From the NCBI GenBank assembly GCA_946536225.1, contig CAMNEE010000002.1:316967-380966 (forward strand): 64,000 bases of DNA, written 5' to 3'. Below are positions 24,958-33,849 of the stretch, one piece after another. Made by a program: the position numbers and the translations under genes. The notes beneath the pieces were generated by a model. It saw only the letters and a program-made list of their open reading frames with translations. It made no database searches and had not been told where the DNA came from. Every line of letters begins with the position of its first letter. The first letter of the stretch is position 1. The DNA is from UBA6985 sp946536225. GTDB lineage: Bacteria > Bacillota_I > Bacilli_A > RF39 > UBA660.

Positions 24958-25746
24958 ATGAAAGATAGAATATTAGGAGCAGCAATATTAGTAGTTTTAT
25001 TACTACCAGCATTTTTTATAGGTGGTTGGTTAATGAAAGCAGTAATTTCTTTAATTGCTTGTGGTGCAATTTATGAGTTACTTAAAACTACAAATAAGAA
25101 AACTCCAATTATTATTTATATTCTAAGCATGATCTTAACTTTGATGATTATACTTAAAGATAGCATTAGCTGTATAAGTCCTGAAGTATTTTCACCAACT
25201 ACTTTCTTAATGCTTTCAGTTCTTGTTTTGCTTATACCATGTATATTCTTAAGAGAAAAAGGATATGGAGCAAATGATGCCCTAAAAGCATTTGGAAGTG
25301 TATTATTTATTGGTGTTGCTTTATCATCAATATCAAAACTATATGACATCAATAAATATCAAGTATTATTTGTGGTATTAATTGCAGTTACTACAGATGT
25401 ATTTGCTTTATTTGGAGGAATGCTTATTGGTAAAACTCCACTTACTAAGATTAGTCCTAAAAAGACAGTTGAAGGTAGTTGTGTAGGAACTATTATTTGC
25501 TTTATAGTATGTACTACTTACTATGTACTAGTAATTCATAGTTATAAATTAGGAGTAGCAATACCAATGGTAATAGCATTAAGTGTAGCTGGACAAATTG
25601 GAGATTTATTCTTTAGTTTAATTAAAAGAGAAAATAATATTAAAGATTATTCTCATCTTATTCCAGGACACGGAGGTATTCTTGATAGATTTGATAGTTT
25701 AATATTTATCTCTTTAGTTTATTCATTAATAATTAACATCATTTAG
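24958..25746 (+). CDS. cdsA: Phosphatidate cytidylyltransferase
   Basis: CdsA makes CDP-diacylglycerol from phosphatidate and CTP, the branch point of phospholipid synthesis. The 262-residue protein has about eight membrane helices and ends with the CDS signature: IGDLFFSLIKRENNIKDYSH, then the HGGILDRFDS motif. It follows the hydrolase gene by nine bases and precedes rseP. In many Bacillota uppS precedes cdsA and dxr separates cdsA from rseP; neither is here. Confidence 0.93.
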   Translation: MKDRILGAAILVVLLLPAFFIGGWLMKAVISLIACGAIYELLKTTNKKTPIIIYILSMILTLMIILKDSISCISPEVFSPTTFLMLSVLVLLIPCIFLREKGYGANDALKAFGSVLFIGVALSSISKLYDINKYQVLFVVLIAVTTDVFALFGGMLIGKTPLTKISPKKTVEGSCVGTIICFIVCTTYYVLVIHSYKLGVAIPMVIALSVAGQIGDLFFSLIKRENNIKDYSHLIPGHGGILDRFDSLIFISLVYSLIINII

Positions 25747-25756
25747 GAGGGTTTAA

Positions 25757-27133
25757 ATGGCAACAAGAAAAAAGATGACAAAAGTTTCAAAAGAATTAGA
25801 TAAAAAAATTGCTAAAGATATAAAAGAAGGAAATGGCTATAAAGGTTTAGATTTAAAGGAAGAAAAACCAAAAGAGAAAAAGGCCAAAGAAGAAAATGAT
25901 GAAGTAACTTTTAAAAGCATTATAGAGTTAATTGTCATTGTTATAGCAGTAATAGTTATTTTAATCTTCTTCCCTCATACAGTAATATGGAATATAATAG
26001 TTCTTCTACTTATGTTAAGTCTTTTAATTACAGTTCACGAATTTGGACACTTTATAGTTGCTAAACTATTTGGTGTTCATGTATATGAATTTGCAATTGG
26101 AATGGGACCTAAAGTATTAAGTTTTAAAAGAAAAAATGATCCAACTGTTTATTCTCTAAGAGCACTTCCTATTGGAGGATTTAATCAATTAGCTGGTGAA
26201 GTAGGAGAAGATGATGATAGTCTTCCTAAAGATAAATTCATGTGTAATAAACCTAAATGGCAAAGAGTATTAATTCTTTGTGCAGGTGTTACAATGAACT
26301 TCCTTTTAGCACTTATCTTCTTATTCATGTTATCTTGCATTTGGGGTTCAGCAGAACAAAGAAGTATAGTTGCAGGAATTATTCCTGAAAGTGGTGCTGA
26401 GGTAGCTGGTATTACTAAAGGGGATAAAATTCTTAAACTAAATGGTCATGATGCATCTTCAGTTGATGCTCTAAACATTGCAGGATTACTTAAAAATAAA
26501 AATGACTATAATACTTATATAGTTGAACATAAAGATGGAAAAAGAGAAACTTATAAAGTAGATATGTATGAGTTTGTAATATCAAATGATACAGGTTCAA
26601 TTGTTGATAAGATAACAAAGGAAAACACTAAAGAAAACATTTTAAAAAATGCTTCTCTAAAAGAAGAAGATGTTACTGTATCTAAACTAGCTGGTCTTCA
26701 ATTTGATAATACTCCTCATAAAGGATTTATTCATTCTCTTAAATATGCAGGAGTTAAGTTTGTTAATACAGTTAAAATAATGATTACTATCATAGTAAAC
26801 TTAATAACTGGTAACTTAGGAATGGATGCTTTATCCGGACCAGTTGGTATGTATACTGTAATAGATCAAGCAACTAACATAGGTTCTAAGTCATATGCAT
26901 TCTATAATATGATTTACCTAACTGCTTATATATCTATTAACCTTGGAGTAATGAATATACTTCCATTCCCAGCATTTGATGGAGGTCAATTACTATTTGT
27001 AATATATGAAGCAATTACTCGTAAGAAAGGAAATGCTAATGTAGAAGGACTTATAAATCTAATAGGATTTGTACTTATCTTCTCACTTATGATTTATATA
27101 ACATTCAAGGATGTATTAAAATTAATAGGATAA
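25757..27133 (+). CDS. rseP: Site-2 intramembrane metalloprotease RseP
   Basis: RseP-type proteases cut membrane proteins such as anti-sigma factors within the membrane. A Lys-rich cytoplasmic start of about 50 residues and an additional helix precede the usual first helix, which contains HEFGH (about 94-98). PTVYSLRALPIGGFNQLAGE is the membrane-associated loop. A single PDZ domain lies at about 200-270. The second active-site motif is NLGVMNILPFPAFDGGQLL. At 458 residues it is longer than the usual 350-430, because of the N-terminal extension. Confidence 0.9.
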   Translation: MATRKKMTKVSKELDKKIAKDIKEGNGYKGLDLKEEKPKEKKAKEENDEVTFKSIIELIVIVIAVIVILIFFPHTVIWNIIVLLLMLSLLITVHEFGHFIVAKLFGVHVYEFAIGMGPKVLSFKRKNDPTVYSLRALPIGGFNQLAGEVGEDDDSLPKDKFMCNKPKWQRVLILCAGVTMNFLLALIFLFMLSCIWGSAEQRSIVAGIIPESGAEVAGITKGDKILKLNGHDASSVDALNIAGLLKNKNDYNTYIVEHKDGKRETYKVDMYEFVISNDTGSIVDKITKENTKENILKNASLKEEDVTVSKLAGLQFDNTPHKGFIHSLKYAGVKFVNTVKIMITIIVNLITGNLGMDALSGPVGMYTVIDQATNIGSKSYAFYNMIYLTAYISINLGVMNILPFPAFDGGQLLFVIYEAITRKKGNANVEGLINLIGFVLIFSLMIYITFKDVLKLIG

Positions 27134-27150
27134 TTTTTACATCCTTTTTT
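27107..27150 (+). terminator. Terminator of the ftsEX-rseP unit
   Basis: AAGGATGTA (27107-27115, inside rseP) pairs with TACATCCTT (27138-27146), followed by T residues; the loop holds the stop codon. Confidence 0.65.
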
Positions 27151-27216
27151 CTTTGCACTTGTTTTATTAAAATATATCTTATAGTATAATATTTAATAGA
27201 ATAGGTGTGATATAAA

Positions 27217-28023
27217 ATGGATATAGTTTATATTCTATTAGGCGTTATTTTCGTTTTATTGCTTGTTCTTTTATTCGTTGTTCTAATAAGAATTAATAAT
27301 AAAAAAATTAAAGGAGAACTTGAGTATATAAGTGAGAATTATGATATATCTCAATTTAAAAATGATGCTCTTACAACAGATTCTCCTGATATATATAATT
27401 ACAAATTAACCGCAGTTATGAAAGCCCAACAAAATAAAATTGCTGAACTTCAAAACCAAATAAATAAGCTTCAACAAAATGTAGAAAAAAGTGCTGAAGA
27501 GTTAGAAGCAGAAAGAGCAAAGGTAAGAGAAGCAGTAGAAAAAAATAATGCACCTGTTGTTAATATTCCTCTTCCTGAAATGAAAGATGAAGAAATAACT
27601 ATTATAGATGATACTATTCCAACTGGAACAAATGAAAACCCAAGTGAAGTAATAAGTATTCCAGGAGTAAATGTTCCAGAAGAAAAGATAGTTGATAATG
27701 GTGAAGAAATAGAAGTAGTTGGAAGTGAAGAGTTAAAAGAAGATGGAGAAGAAATAGAAATACCTAATACTGCAATTGAAAAGGTAACTCCTCCTACGAG
27801 TAACACTCAACCACCACTTAAGATTACAGAAGTAAAAGTAAATACAAATCCAATTGGATATGCAAATGCTAAAGAAAAAGCATTTGCATCAATCACGGAT
27901 GGTAATACTACAATTAATAGAGATATAAAATCTACTACTCCTGAACAAAAAAATCTTTCATATAAAACAGAAGTATTAGATTTATCAGAAATAAAAGAGT
28001 TGATGAATAATGAAAAAAATTAA
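27217..28023 (+). CDS. Membrane-anchored coiled-coil protein of unknown function
   Basis: One N-terminal membrane helix (about residues 3-25) is followed by a basic turn (RINNKKIK) and a coiled coil (about 70-112, AQQNKIAELQNQINKLQQNV). An acidic, Pro/Glu/Val-rich low-complexity region takes up most of the rest. No family is recognised. The gene overlaps the next small gene by 14 bases, so the two proteins may act together. Confidence 0.55.
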   Translation: MDIVYILLGVIFVLLLVLLFVVLIRINNKKIKGELEYISENYDISQFKNDALTTDSPDIYNYKLTAVMKAQQNKIAELQNQINKLQQNVEKSAEELEAERAKVREAVEKNNAPVVNIPLPEMKDEEITIIDDTIPTGTNENPSEVISIPGVNVPEEKIVDNGEEIEVVGSEELKEDGEEIEIPNTAIEKVTPPTSNTQPPLKITEVKVNTNPIGYANAKEKAFASITDGNTTINRDIKSTTPEQKNLSYKTEVLDLSEIKELMNNEKN

Positions 28024-28192
28024 AGAATTTAATAAAGTATATTTAGAATATCCTGATGAAAAAGTATTAAAAGATGAAGAATTAAAAGAATTAATGGAAC
28101 AAAAGAGACAACTTCAAGAAAAAAGAATAATGCTTACAAAAGAGGATATTTTAAGAAGATTAAATGAAGAAAAAAGGGTATATACAAGATAA
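28010..28192 (+). CDS. Small charged helical protein
   Basis: This 60-residue, highly charged, almost wholly helical protein (LKDEELKELMEQKRQLQEKR, then LTKEDILRRLNEEK) overlaps the end of the preceding gene. Its last codons form the 5' arm of the terminator. No family is recognised. It may pair with the coiled coil of its neighbour. Confidence 0.5.
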   Translation: MKKIKEFNKVYLEYPDEKVLKDEELKELMEQKRQLQEKRIMLTKEDILRRLNEEKRVYTR

Positions 28193-28208
28193 TATAACCC
28201 TTTTTTTT
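28171..28208 (+). terminator. Terminator overlapping a stop
   Basis: AAAAAGGGT (28171-28179) pairs with ACCCTTTTT (28197-28205), extended by a T run. Confidence 0.7.
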
Positions 28209-28276
28209 ACCTTTGGGAGGAATGTTTTTCTTCAATAAAAACGTTTTATATTGTATAATAGGTTAAGGTGATGAAA

Positions 28277-30211
28277 ATGGCAGTAAAAAAATATGATGCA
28301 GATTCGATTAAGATTCTTGAAGGACTAGAAGCAGTTCGTAAAAGACCTGGTATGTATATAGGTTCTACTGATAAAAGAGGACTTCATCACTTGGTTTGGG
28401 AAATAATTGATAATGGTATTGATGAAATTATAAATGGATATGGTAATACTATTAAAATTATTTTAAATAAAGATGGATCAATTACTATTGCTGATAATGG
28501 TCGTGGTGTTCCAATTGGAATGCACTCATCTGGTAAATCTACTCCTGAAGTAGTTTATACAGTACTACATGCAGGTGGTAAATTTGAAGAAGGAAACTAT
28601 AAAGTTTCAGGTGGCCTTCATGGTGTAGGTGCATCTGTTGTTAATGCCTTATCTGATTGGATGGATGTAATTATCTATAATGATGGTAAAATATCTGAAA
28701 TTAAGTTTAAAAATGGTGGAGAAGTAGCAGAACCATTAAAGACAATTGGTGAATCAAAGAAAACTGGTACAATTGTTACTTTCATGCCAAATTATGAAAT
28801 ATTCAAAAATTGTCAATTTTCTTTTTCAACAATATGCGAAAGAAATCAAGAAAGTGCATTCTTAAATCCTAATCTAACTATTGAACTTGAGAATAGAGTA
28901 AGTGATGAAGTACAAAAGGTAACTTATCACTATGAAAAAGGATTAGAAGCATTCGTAGAATATATGAATGAAGATAAAAATGTACTTGATAATATAATTA
29001 ATATTCATGGAGAAAAAAGTAAGATAATAGTTGATGTAGCTCTTCAATATACTGATTCTTATAATGAATCAATTATCTCATTTGTTAACAATGTTAAAAC
29101 AAGTGATGGTGGTTCACATGAAGTTGGTTTTAAATCAGGTTTAACTAAAATCTTTAATGACTATTGTAGAGAAAACAATATCTTAAAAGCTAAAGACTCT
29201 AACTTCGATGGAAGTGATGTAAGAGAAGGTCTAACTGCAGTAATTAACTTAAAAGTTCCTGAAGAACTATTACAATTTGAAGGACAAACTAAAGGTAAAC
29301 TTGGTACACCTGAAGCGCGCGTTGCAGTAGAACAAATTGTCTATGATAATTTAAAGTTCTATCTACATGAACATAAGTCAGAAGCCATGGCTATATGTGA
29401 TAAGATGACTAACTCTAAATTTGCAAGAGAAGCTGCAAGAAAGGCAAGAGAAGAAGCTAGACTTGGAAAGAGTAAGAAAATGAAACAAGCAAGTCTTTCT
29501 GATAAACTAACACCTCCTCAAGGACATAACTCAAAGATTAATGAATTATTCATAGTTGAGGGTACATCAGCAGGAGGATCTGCAAAACAAGGAAGAGATA
29601 GAAAATTCCAAGGAGTTCTTCCTTTAAGAGGAAAGGTTCTTAATACTGAAAAAGCCAGTCTTGCAGATGCTTATAAGAATGAAGAACTTAATACGTTAAT
29701 TCAATGTATAGGTGGAGGAGTAGGACAAGAGTTTGACGTTAAAGACATTAAGTATGATAAAGTAATTATCATGACAGATGCCGATGATGATGGATGTCAT
29801 ATTCAATGTTTATTATTAACATTCTTCTATCGTTTCATGAGACCTTTAATTGAAGAAGGACATTTATATATCGCAATGCCTCCTTTATATAAAGTAGATT
29901 TCCCAGGTAAAAAAGATGCTTCTGTATATTGTTATACTAATGAAGAATTAAAAGAAGTAACTGAAGGTAAAACAAACTATCAAGTACAACGTTACAAAGG
30001 ACTTGGTGAAATGAATCCAGGACCATTAAGAGAAACAACAATGGATCCAAAGACTCGTAATCTAATTCAAGTAACTATTACAGATGATATGCTTGCTGAA
30101 AAGAGAGTATCAGTACTAATGGGAGATAAAGTAGAACCAAGAAAAGCTTGGATTAATGAAAATGTAGACTTTACTCTTGAAGATGATTTTAAGAAAAAGA
30201 ATAATGAATAG
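28277..30211 (+). CDS. parE: Topoisomerase IV subunit B
   Basis: ParE is the ATPase subunit of topoisomerase IV, which unlinks daughter chromosomes. The GHKL ATPase shows EIIDNGIDE, ADNGRGVP and GGLHGVGASVVNALS; QTKGKLGTPEAR is the ATP-contact loop. The TOPRIM region has FIVEGTSAGGSAKQGRDRKF and MTDADDDGCHIQCLLLTFFY. GCHIQ with FMRPLIEEGHLYIAMPPLYK favours ParE over GyrB. The usual EGDSAGG is EGTSAGG here. I take ATG 28277 after AAGGTGA; two in-frame starts upstream overlap that site. parC is not next to it. Confidence 0.88.
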   Translation: MAVKKYDADSIKILEGLEAVRKRPGMYIGSTDKRGLHHLVWEIIDNGIDEIINGYGNTIKIILNKDGSITIADNGRGVPIGMHSSGKSTPEVVYTVLHAGGKFEEGNYKVSGGLHGVGASVVNALSDWMDVIIYNDGKISEIKFKNGGEVAEPLKTIGESKKTGTIVTFMPNYEIFKNCQFSFSTICERNQESAFLNPNLTIELENRVSDEVQKVTYHYEKGLEAFVEYMNEDKNVLDNIINIHGEKSKIIVDVALQYTDSYNESIISFVNNVKTSDGGSHEVGFKSGLTKIFNDYCRENNILKAKDSNFDGSDVREGLTAVINLKVPEELLQFEGQTKGKLGTPEARVAVEQIVYDNLKFYLHEHKSEAMAICDKMTNSKFAREAARKAREEARLGKSKKMKQASLSDKLTPPQGHNSKINELFIVEGTSAGGSAKQGRDRKFQGVLPLRGKVLNTEKASLADAYKNEELNTLIQCIGGGVGQEFDVKDIKYDKVIIMTDADDDGCHIQCLLLTFFYRFMRPLIEEGHLYIAMPPLYKVDFPGKKDASVYCYTNEELKEVTEGKTNYQVQRYKGLGEMNPGPLRETTMDPKTRNLIQVTITDDMLAEKRVSVLMGDKVEPRKAWINENVDFTLEDDFKKKNNE

Positions 30212-30237
30212 AAGTATTAAAAATACTTCTATTTTTA
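30208..30237 (+). terminator. Terminator after parE
   Basis: ATAGAAGTATT pairs with AATACTTCTAT around a short A loop, then T residues; it starts within the parE stop codon. Confidence 0.8.
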
Positions 30238-30257
30238 TATACATTCGTACAAGTGTT

Positions 30258-30299
30258 TGATATAATTAAATAGTAATGAAAAATTAATTATGATATAAT
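30258..30299 (+). promoter_or_regulatory. Twin extended -10 elements before xseA
   Basis: TGATATAAT occurs at 30258-30266 and again at 30291-30299. Either could serve xseA, whose start is 16 bases after the second. Clear -35 hexamers are not seen. Confidence 0.45.
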
Positions 30300-30314
30300 T
30301 TAGATGGTGATAAT

Positions 30315-31601
30315 ATGGATGAAGAAAAACAAATAAAATATTATTCCGTTACTCAATATAATACATCTATTAAGAATTATTTAGATGGAATTCCACAATT
30401 AAATGATGTACATATCAAGGGTGAAATAAGTAACTGGAAAGGTGCTACAAGAGGACACTTATACTTTACTTTAAAAGATGAAGAATCTCGTATAAGTGCA
30501 GTTATGTTCTCGTCTTCTGCTTCTCACTTAGAGTTTACTCCTAAAGAAGGAGATAAGGTTTTAGTAGATGGTAGAATTTCAGCTTATCCAACATCAGGAA
30601 CATATCAAGTATATATAAATAAAATGGTTCTTGATGGAGAAGGAGATTTACTAAAAAAACTTGAAGAGTTAAAGAAAAAATTAGAAGCTGAAGGTTTATT
30701 TAAACAAGAACATAAAAAGCCAATTCCTAAGTTCCCTAAAAGAATTGGAGTTATTACTTCTAGTAATGTTAATCAAGCAGCAGTGCATGATATTATTACA
30801 ACAATTAATAGAAGATATCCAATATGTGAAGTAATATTATTTCCAGCCATGGTTCAAGGAGAACAAGCTAAGTTTGATATAGTTAAACAAATTGAAGAAG
30901 CAAATGATCCTAAGTATTGCCTTGATACATTAATAGTTGGAAGAGGTGGAGGTTCTATTGAAGACCTATGGGCATTTAATGAAGAAATAGTTGCTCGTGC
31001 AATATATAATTCAAATGTACCAATTATCTCAGCCGTAGGTCATGATATTGATTACACAATTGCTGACTTTGTAGCAGACCTAAGAGCTGCAACACCAACA
31101 GCAGGAGCAGAGCTTGCTGTTCCAAATCTTGCTGATGTAAAATCAATGCTAAACCAATATCAAATAAGATCTAATAATGCAATTAGTACAAAAATAAGAA
31201 GACTTAAAGATATCTTAGAAAAGATAAAGAAGAGTTATGTATTACAAAATCCACTTGCATCTTTTGAAATAAAAGAACAAAAATTAGATGAATTAATTAA
31301 TAGATTAAATACAAATCTTATTAATAAAATTAATAATGCTAAGACAAGATATAATACACTTATATCAAAAAGAATTGTTAAACATCCTGAAGAGATGTTT
31401 ATAGCATATAAGAATCAAATGGAATTAATGATTAATAAACTTGAATTATTAAATCCACTTAATGTCCTTAAGAAAGGTTATACAGTAACTGAAGTTAATG
31501 ATAAACCATTAAAATCAATTAAAGATGTTAAAGTAAATGATAAATTAAGAATCAAAGTTATTGATGGTGAAATAAATGCAAATGTAGAAGGAGTTAAATA
31601 A
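30315..31601 (+). CDS. xseA: Exonuclease VII large subunit
   Basis: XseA is the catalytic subunit of exonuclease VII, which degrades single-stranded DNA. The N-terminal OB fold (DVHIKGEISNWKGATRGHLYFTLKDE split over two strands) is followed by the catalytic core with RIGVITSSNVNQAAVHDI, the DTLIVGRGGGSIEDLWAFNE motif and SAVGHDIDYTIADFVADLRA. A coiled coil and a small C-terminal domain (LLNPLNVLKKGYTVT) complete it. Length 428 is normal. xseB follows after one base. Confidence 0.95.
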   Translation: MDEEKQIKYYSVTQYNTSIKNYLDGIPQLNDVHIKGEISNWKGATRGHLYFTLKDEESRISAVMFSSSASHLEFTPKEGDKVLVDGRISAYPTSGTYQVYINKMVLDGEGDLLKKLEELKKKLEAEGLFKQEHKKPIPKFPKRIGVITSSNVNQAAVHDIITTINRRYPICEVILFPAMVQGEQAKFDIVKQIEEANDPKYCLDTLIVGRGGGSIEDLWAFNEEIVARAIYNSNVPIISAVGHDIDYTIADFVADLRAATPTAGAELAVPNLADVKSMLNQYQIRSNNAISTKIRRLKDILEKIKKSYVLQNPLASFEIKEQKLDELINRLNTNLINKINNAKTRYNTLISKRIVKHPEEMFIAYKNQMELMINKLELLNPLNVLKKGYTVTEVNDKPLKSIKDVKVNDKLRIKVIDGEINANVEGVK

Positions 31602-31602
31602 G

Positions 31603-31821
31603 ATGGCAAAAGAAGAAAAAAAGTTTGAAGAATTAATGGAAGAAGTTGAAACTATTGTTGAATCTTTAGAAAATGGAGATGTAGATTTAGAAGAATCTAT
31701 AAAGAAATATACAGAAGCTATGAAGATAGTTAAGACATGTTCAGAAAAACTTGAAAGTGCAACTGAAACAGTTAATAAAGTATTAACTGAAAATGGAACT
31801 TTAGAAAACTTAGAAGTATAA
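31603..31821 (+). CDS. xseB: Exonuclease VII small subunit
   Basis: The 72-residue helical hairpin (KFEELMEEVETIVESLENGD, then the VDLEESIKKYTEAM motif) is the standard XseB layout. XseB helices wrap XseA. It is one base behind xseA, so they form a two-gene operon. Confidence 0.95.
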   Translation: MAKEEKKFEELMEEVETIVESLENGDVDLEESIKKYTEAMKIVKTCSEKLESATETVNKVLTENGTLENLEV

Positions 31822-31848
31822 GAAATATTTTTAAAATATTTCTTTTTA
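31820..31848 (+). terminator. Terminator of xseAB
   Basis: AGAAATATT pairs with AATATTTCT, followed by T residues, starting at the xseB stop. Confidence 0.65.
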
Positions 31849-31889
31849 TTTTGAATATTGTTATACTAGATATAAGGTAGGTGGATATA

Positions 31890-32549
31890 ATGAAGAAAAA
31901 TAAAGTAACTGATGAAGCTTTAAGAAAGATGGCATCATATATTATTATTGTTTCAGTAGTTTTTATATCTGTAATACTTTTATTTGTAATATATATGGAA
32001 GTAAGTTTAAAATCCCCACTTGATTATAAAGCTAACAATAGTATTGAAGATATACTTATAAAAAATGAATTTAAAGAGTTAATAATAGGTGAGAGTCCTT
32101 TAAATCTAGAAGAGCTTTGTATAGAAGGATGTGCTTATAAGAAAGATGACTTTGGTAAGACTAATTACTATAAAATAAATCATGAAAACGGAGAGTATAA
32201 GTTATTTATAATTACCAATAGTGCAAGAGTAGATGAAATATTCCTAGGTAAGAGAATAACCAATCTTTCAGTTGGTTATTATAAAGATAATATAATATTT
32301 AAATATGTGTATAATGATGATGTAGATGAGTATGATGAAGTAATTCTTTATAATGGAGTAAGTACCCAAGTAATTACATCTATGTCTACAAATGAAATGG
32401 AAGTTACTGATGAAGGAATAATCTATTATCAATTTGTATGTTTAAATGAAGCATATACAAATACAATGAAACAAAAATATTTGTTAGTTCCATTTAATAC
32501 TATTCCAACACTTATAGGTGAAGAAAAGATTAATTATTCAAAATGTTAA
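31890..32549 (+). CDS. Membrane-anchored extracytoplasmic protein of unknown function
   Basis: A basic start (MKKNKVTDEALRKM) precedes one membrane helix at about residues 14-36, then an external domain of about 180 residues rich in Tyr, Asp and beta-strand-like stretches, with Cys residues near 76, 80 and the C-terminus. No family is recognised. ATG 31890 fits the AGGTAGGTGG ribosome site; an in-frame GTG nine bases upstream is inside it. It is a single-gene unit closed by its own terminator. Confidence 0.55.
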   Translation: MKKNKVTDEALRKMASYIIIVSVVFISVILLFVIYMEVSLKSPLDYKANNSIEDILIKNEFKELIIGESPLNLEELCIEGCAYKKDDFGKTNYYKINHENGEYKLFIITNSARVDEIFLGKRITNLSVGYYKDNIIFKYVYNDDVDEYDEVILYNGVSTQVITSMSTNEMEVTDEGIIYYQFVCLNEAYTNTMKQKYLLVPFNTIPTLIGEEKINYSKC

Positions 32550-32579
32550 AAAAAGTTGTCAAGTTTGACAACTTTTTTA
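32549..32579 (+). terminator. Strong intrinsic terminator
   Basis: AAAAAAGTTGTCAA pairs with TTGACAACTTTTTT around GT; the stem continues into the T tract. It starts at the stop codon of the preceding gene. Confidence 0.85.
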
Positions 32580-32652
32580 TTGTTTACTTTGATGTATATA
32601 ATCAATAATGTTAAAATAGAAAATACAGGACTAATTAGGAAGGTGAATAAAT

Positions 32653-33366
32653 ATGACATACGTTAATGAGGTTGATTTTAGAGAACCTGTTAGAAGAAAA
32701 TTAGAATTTTTTGGACTACATAATGAAACATACTTAGATGTTATATGTGATGGTATGTTTGCAAAAATATTTAAAGATGCATTAGGTTCATATAGTATTC
32801 CATCTGATGATATAGTTTTAAGCAAATTGGATGGTGATTGTGCATTTAAGTATGAATTTAAAACAATCTATTCAGAAGATGAAAACAGTAATGTTATCGA
32901 AATTCTTTCAAATGATGATGGAGGAGTTGCTCTTAGAGCAGATTTAGGTAATACTCATTTTTATGCAATTGCAAAGAATAATACTTTAACTTTTGGGACA
33001 CTTAAAGATGATCAATTTGTAGAATCAGTTGTTAACCTATCTGGTAATGATGTTAAATCAATTGAAGTAACTAGAAATAATCTAGATAATCAAGTTGTTC
33101 AAAATGCAACTGTTAAACCAATGGGTATTAAGTTAAAGGCAAATGAATATTATTCATATACACCTAAGAAACATGGTGATAAACCAGAAACAGTTGGAAG
33201 ATTTATAAACAAATTTGATAGGTCTTCAAGACTCATGGCTGTTACAACTTCTAGAGAATTAAAAGAGAATGCACCTTTTATTCCAAATATAATTGAATCA
33301 ACAGTTCAAGAGATGGATAAAGACCTTGCATTAGAAGAAGTTAAAAAAAGAAGATTACATAAATAA
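32653..33366 (+). CDS. Conserved-looking soluble protein of unknown function
   Basis: This 237-residue protein has no membrane segment or signal peptide. It alternates strands and short helices (YLDVICDGMFAKIFKDALG, then VALRADLGNTHFYAIAKNN, YYSYTPKKHGDKPETVG) and ends with a charged helix. I do not recognise a family or catalytic motif. A good AGGAAGGTG ribosome site and a terminator built into the last codons support a real, single-gene unit. Confidence 0.55.
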   Translation: MTYVNEVDFREPVRRKLEFFGLHNETYLDVICDGMFAKIFKDALGSYSIPSDDIVLSKLDGDCAFKYEFKTIYSEDENSNVIEILSNDDGGVALRADLGNTHFYAIAKNNTLTFGTLKDDQFVESVVNLSGNDVKSIEVTRNNLDNQVVQNATVKPMGIKLKANEYYSYTPKKHGDKPETVGRFINKFDRSSRLMAVTTSRELKENAPFIPNIIESTVQEMDKDLALEEVKKRRLHK

Positions 33367-33381
33367 TGTAATCTTTTTTTG
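33352..33381 (+). terminator. Terminator overlapping a stop
   Basis: AGATTACAT (33352-33360) pairs with ATGTAATCT (33366-33374); the stop codon lies in the loop and T residues follow. Confidence 0.8.
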
Positions 33382-33400
33382 TAAACACTTATTTTTTTTC

Positions 33401-33429
33401 TTGTTGTTAGTCAATAATAATCATATAAT
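33401..33429 (+). promoter_or_regulatory. Promoter of the HPt-receiver unit
   Basis: TTGTTG (33401-33406) and TATAAT (33424-33429) are 17 bases apart, 23 bases before the HPt start. Confidence 0.5.
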
Positions 33430-33452
33430 TAAAGTATGATAGGAGTGAATGT

Positions 33453-33809
33453 ATGGATACAAATATTTTAACTAGCAACGGAATAGATATTAATAAAGGA
33501 TTAGAATTACTTGGAGATATGGATATGTATAATGATACTCTAAGAGATTTTATTACTGAGTCAGAAACAAGAATACCTCAAATCCAAAATGCACTTGCAA
33601 CTGGAGACATGGAAACATATGGTATTTTAACTCATGCTATGAAAAGTGATTCTAAATATCTAGGATTTGATAAATTAGCTGAATTATCATATAACCATGA
33701 AATGGCTGGTAAAGGTGGAGATGTTGCTTATGCTCAAACTAACAATCCAGAATTAATGGCTGAAGCTAATAGAATTATTACAGTTGTAAAACAATATTTA
33801 GGACTATAA
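33453..33809 (+). CDS. Stand-alone HPt phosphotransfer protein
   Basis: HPt domains carry a phosphoryl group on a His between receiver domains of a phosphorelay. This 118-residue four-helix-type protein has the motif ILTHAMKSDSKYLGFDKLAE, with the candidate phosphorylated His at about residue 61, and the following helix typical of the fold. It lies 40 bases before a receiver-domain gene, its likely partner. No histidine kinase gene is in the window. Confidence 0.8.
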   Translation: MDTNILTSNGIDINKGLELLGDMDMYNDTLRDFITESETRIPQIQNALATGDMETYGILTHAMKSDSKYLGFDKLAELSYNHEMAGKGGDVAYAQTNNPELMAEANRIITVVKQYLGL

Positions 33810-33849
33810 TTAATCAGGGTGGTAATCATTATTTAACAGAGGTGATTAT

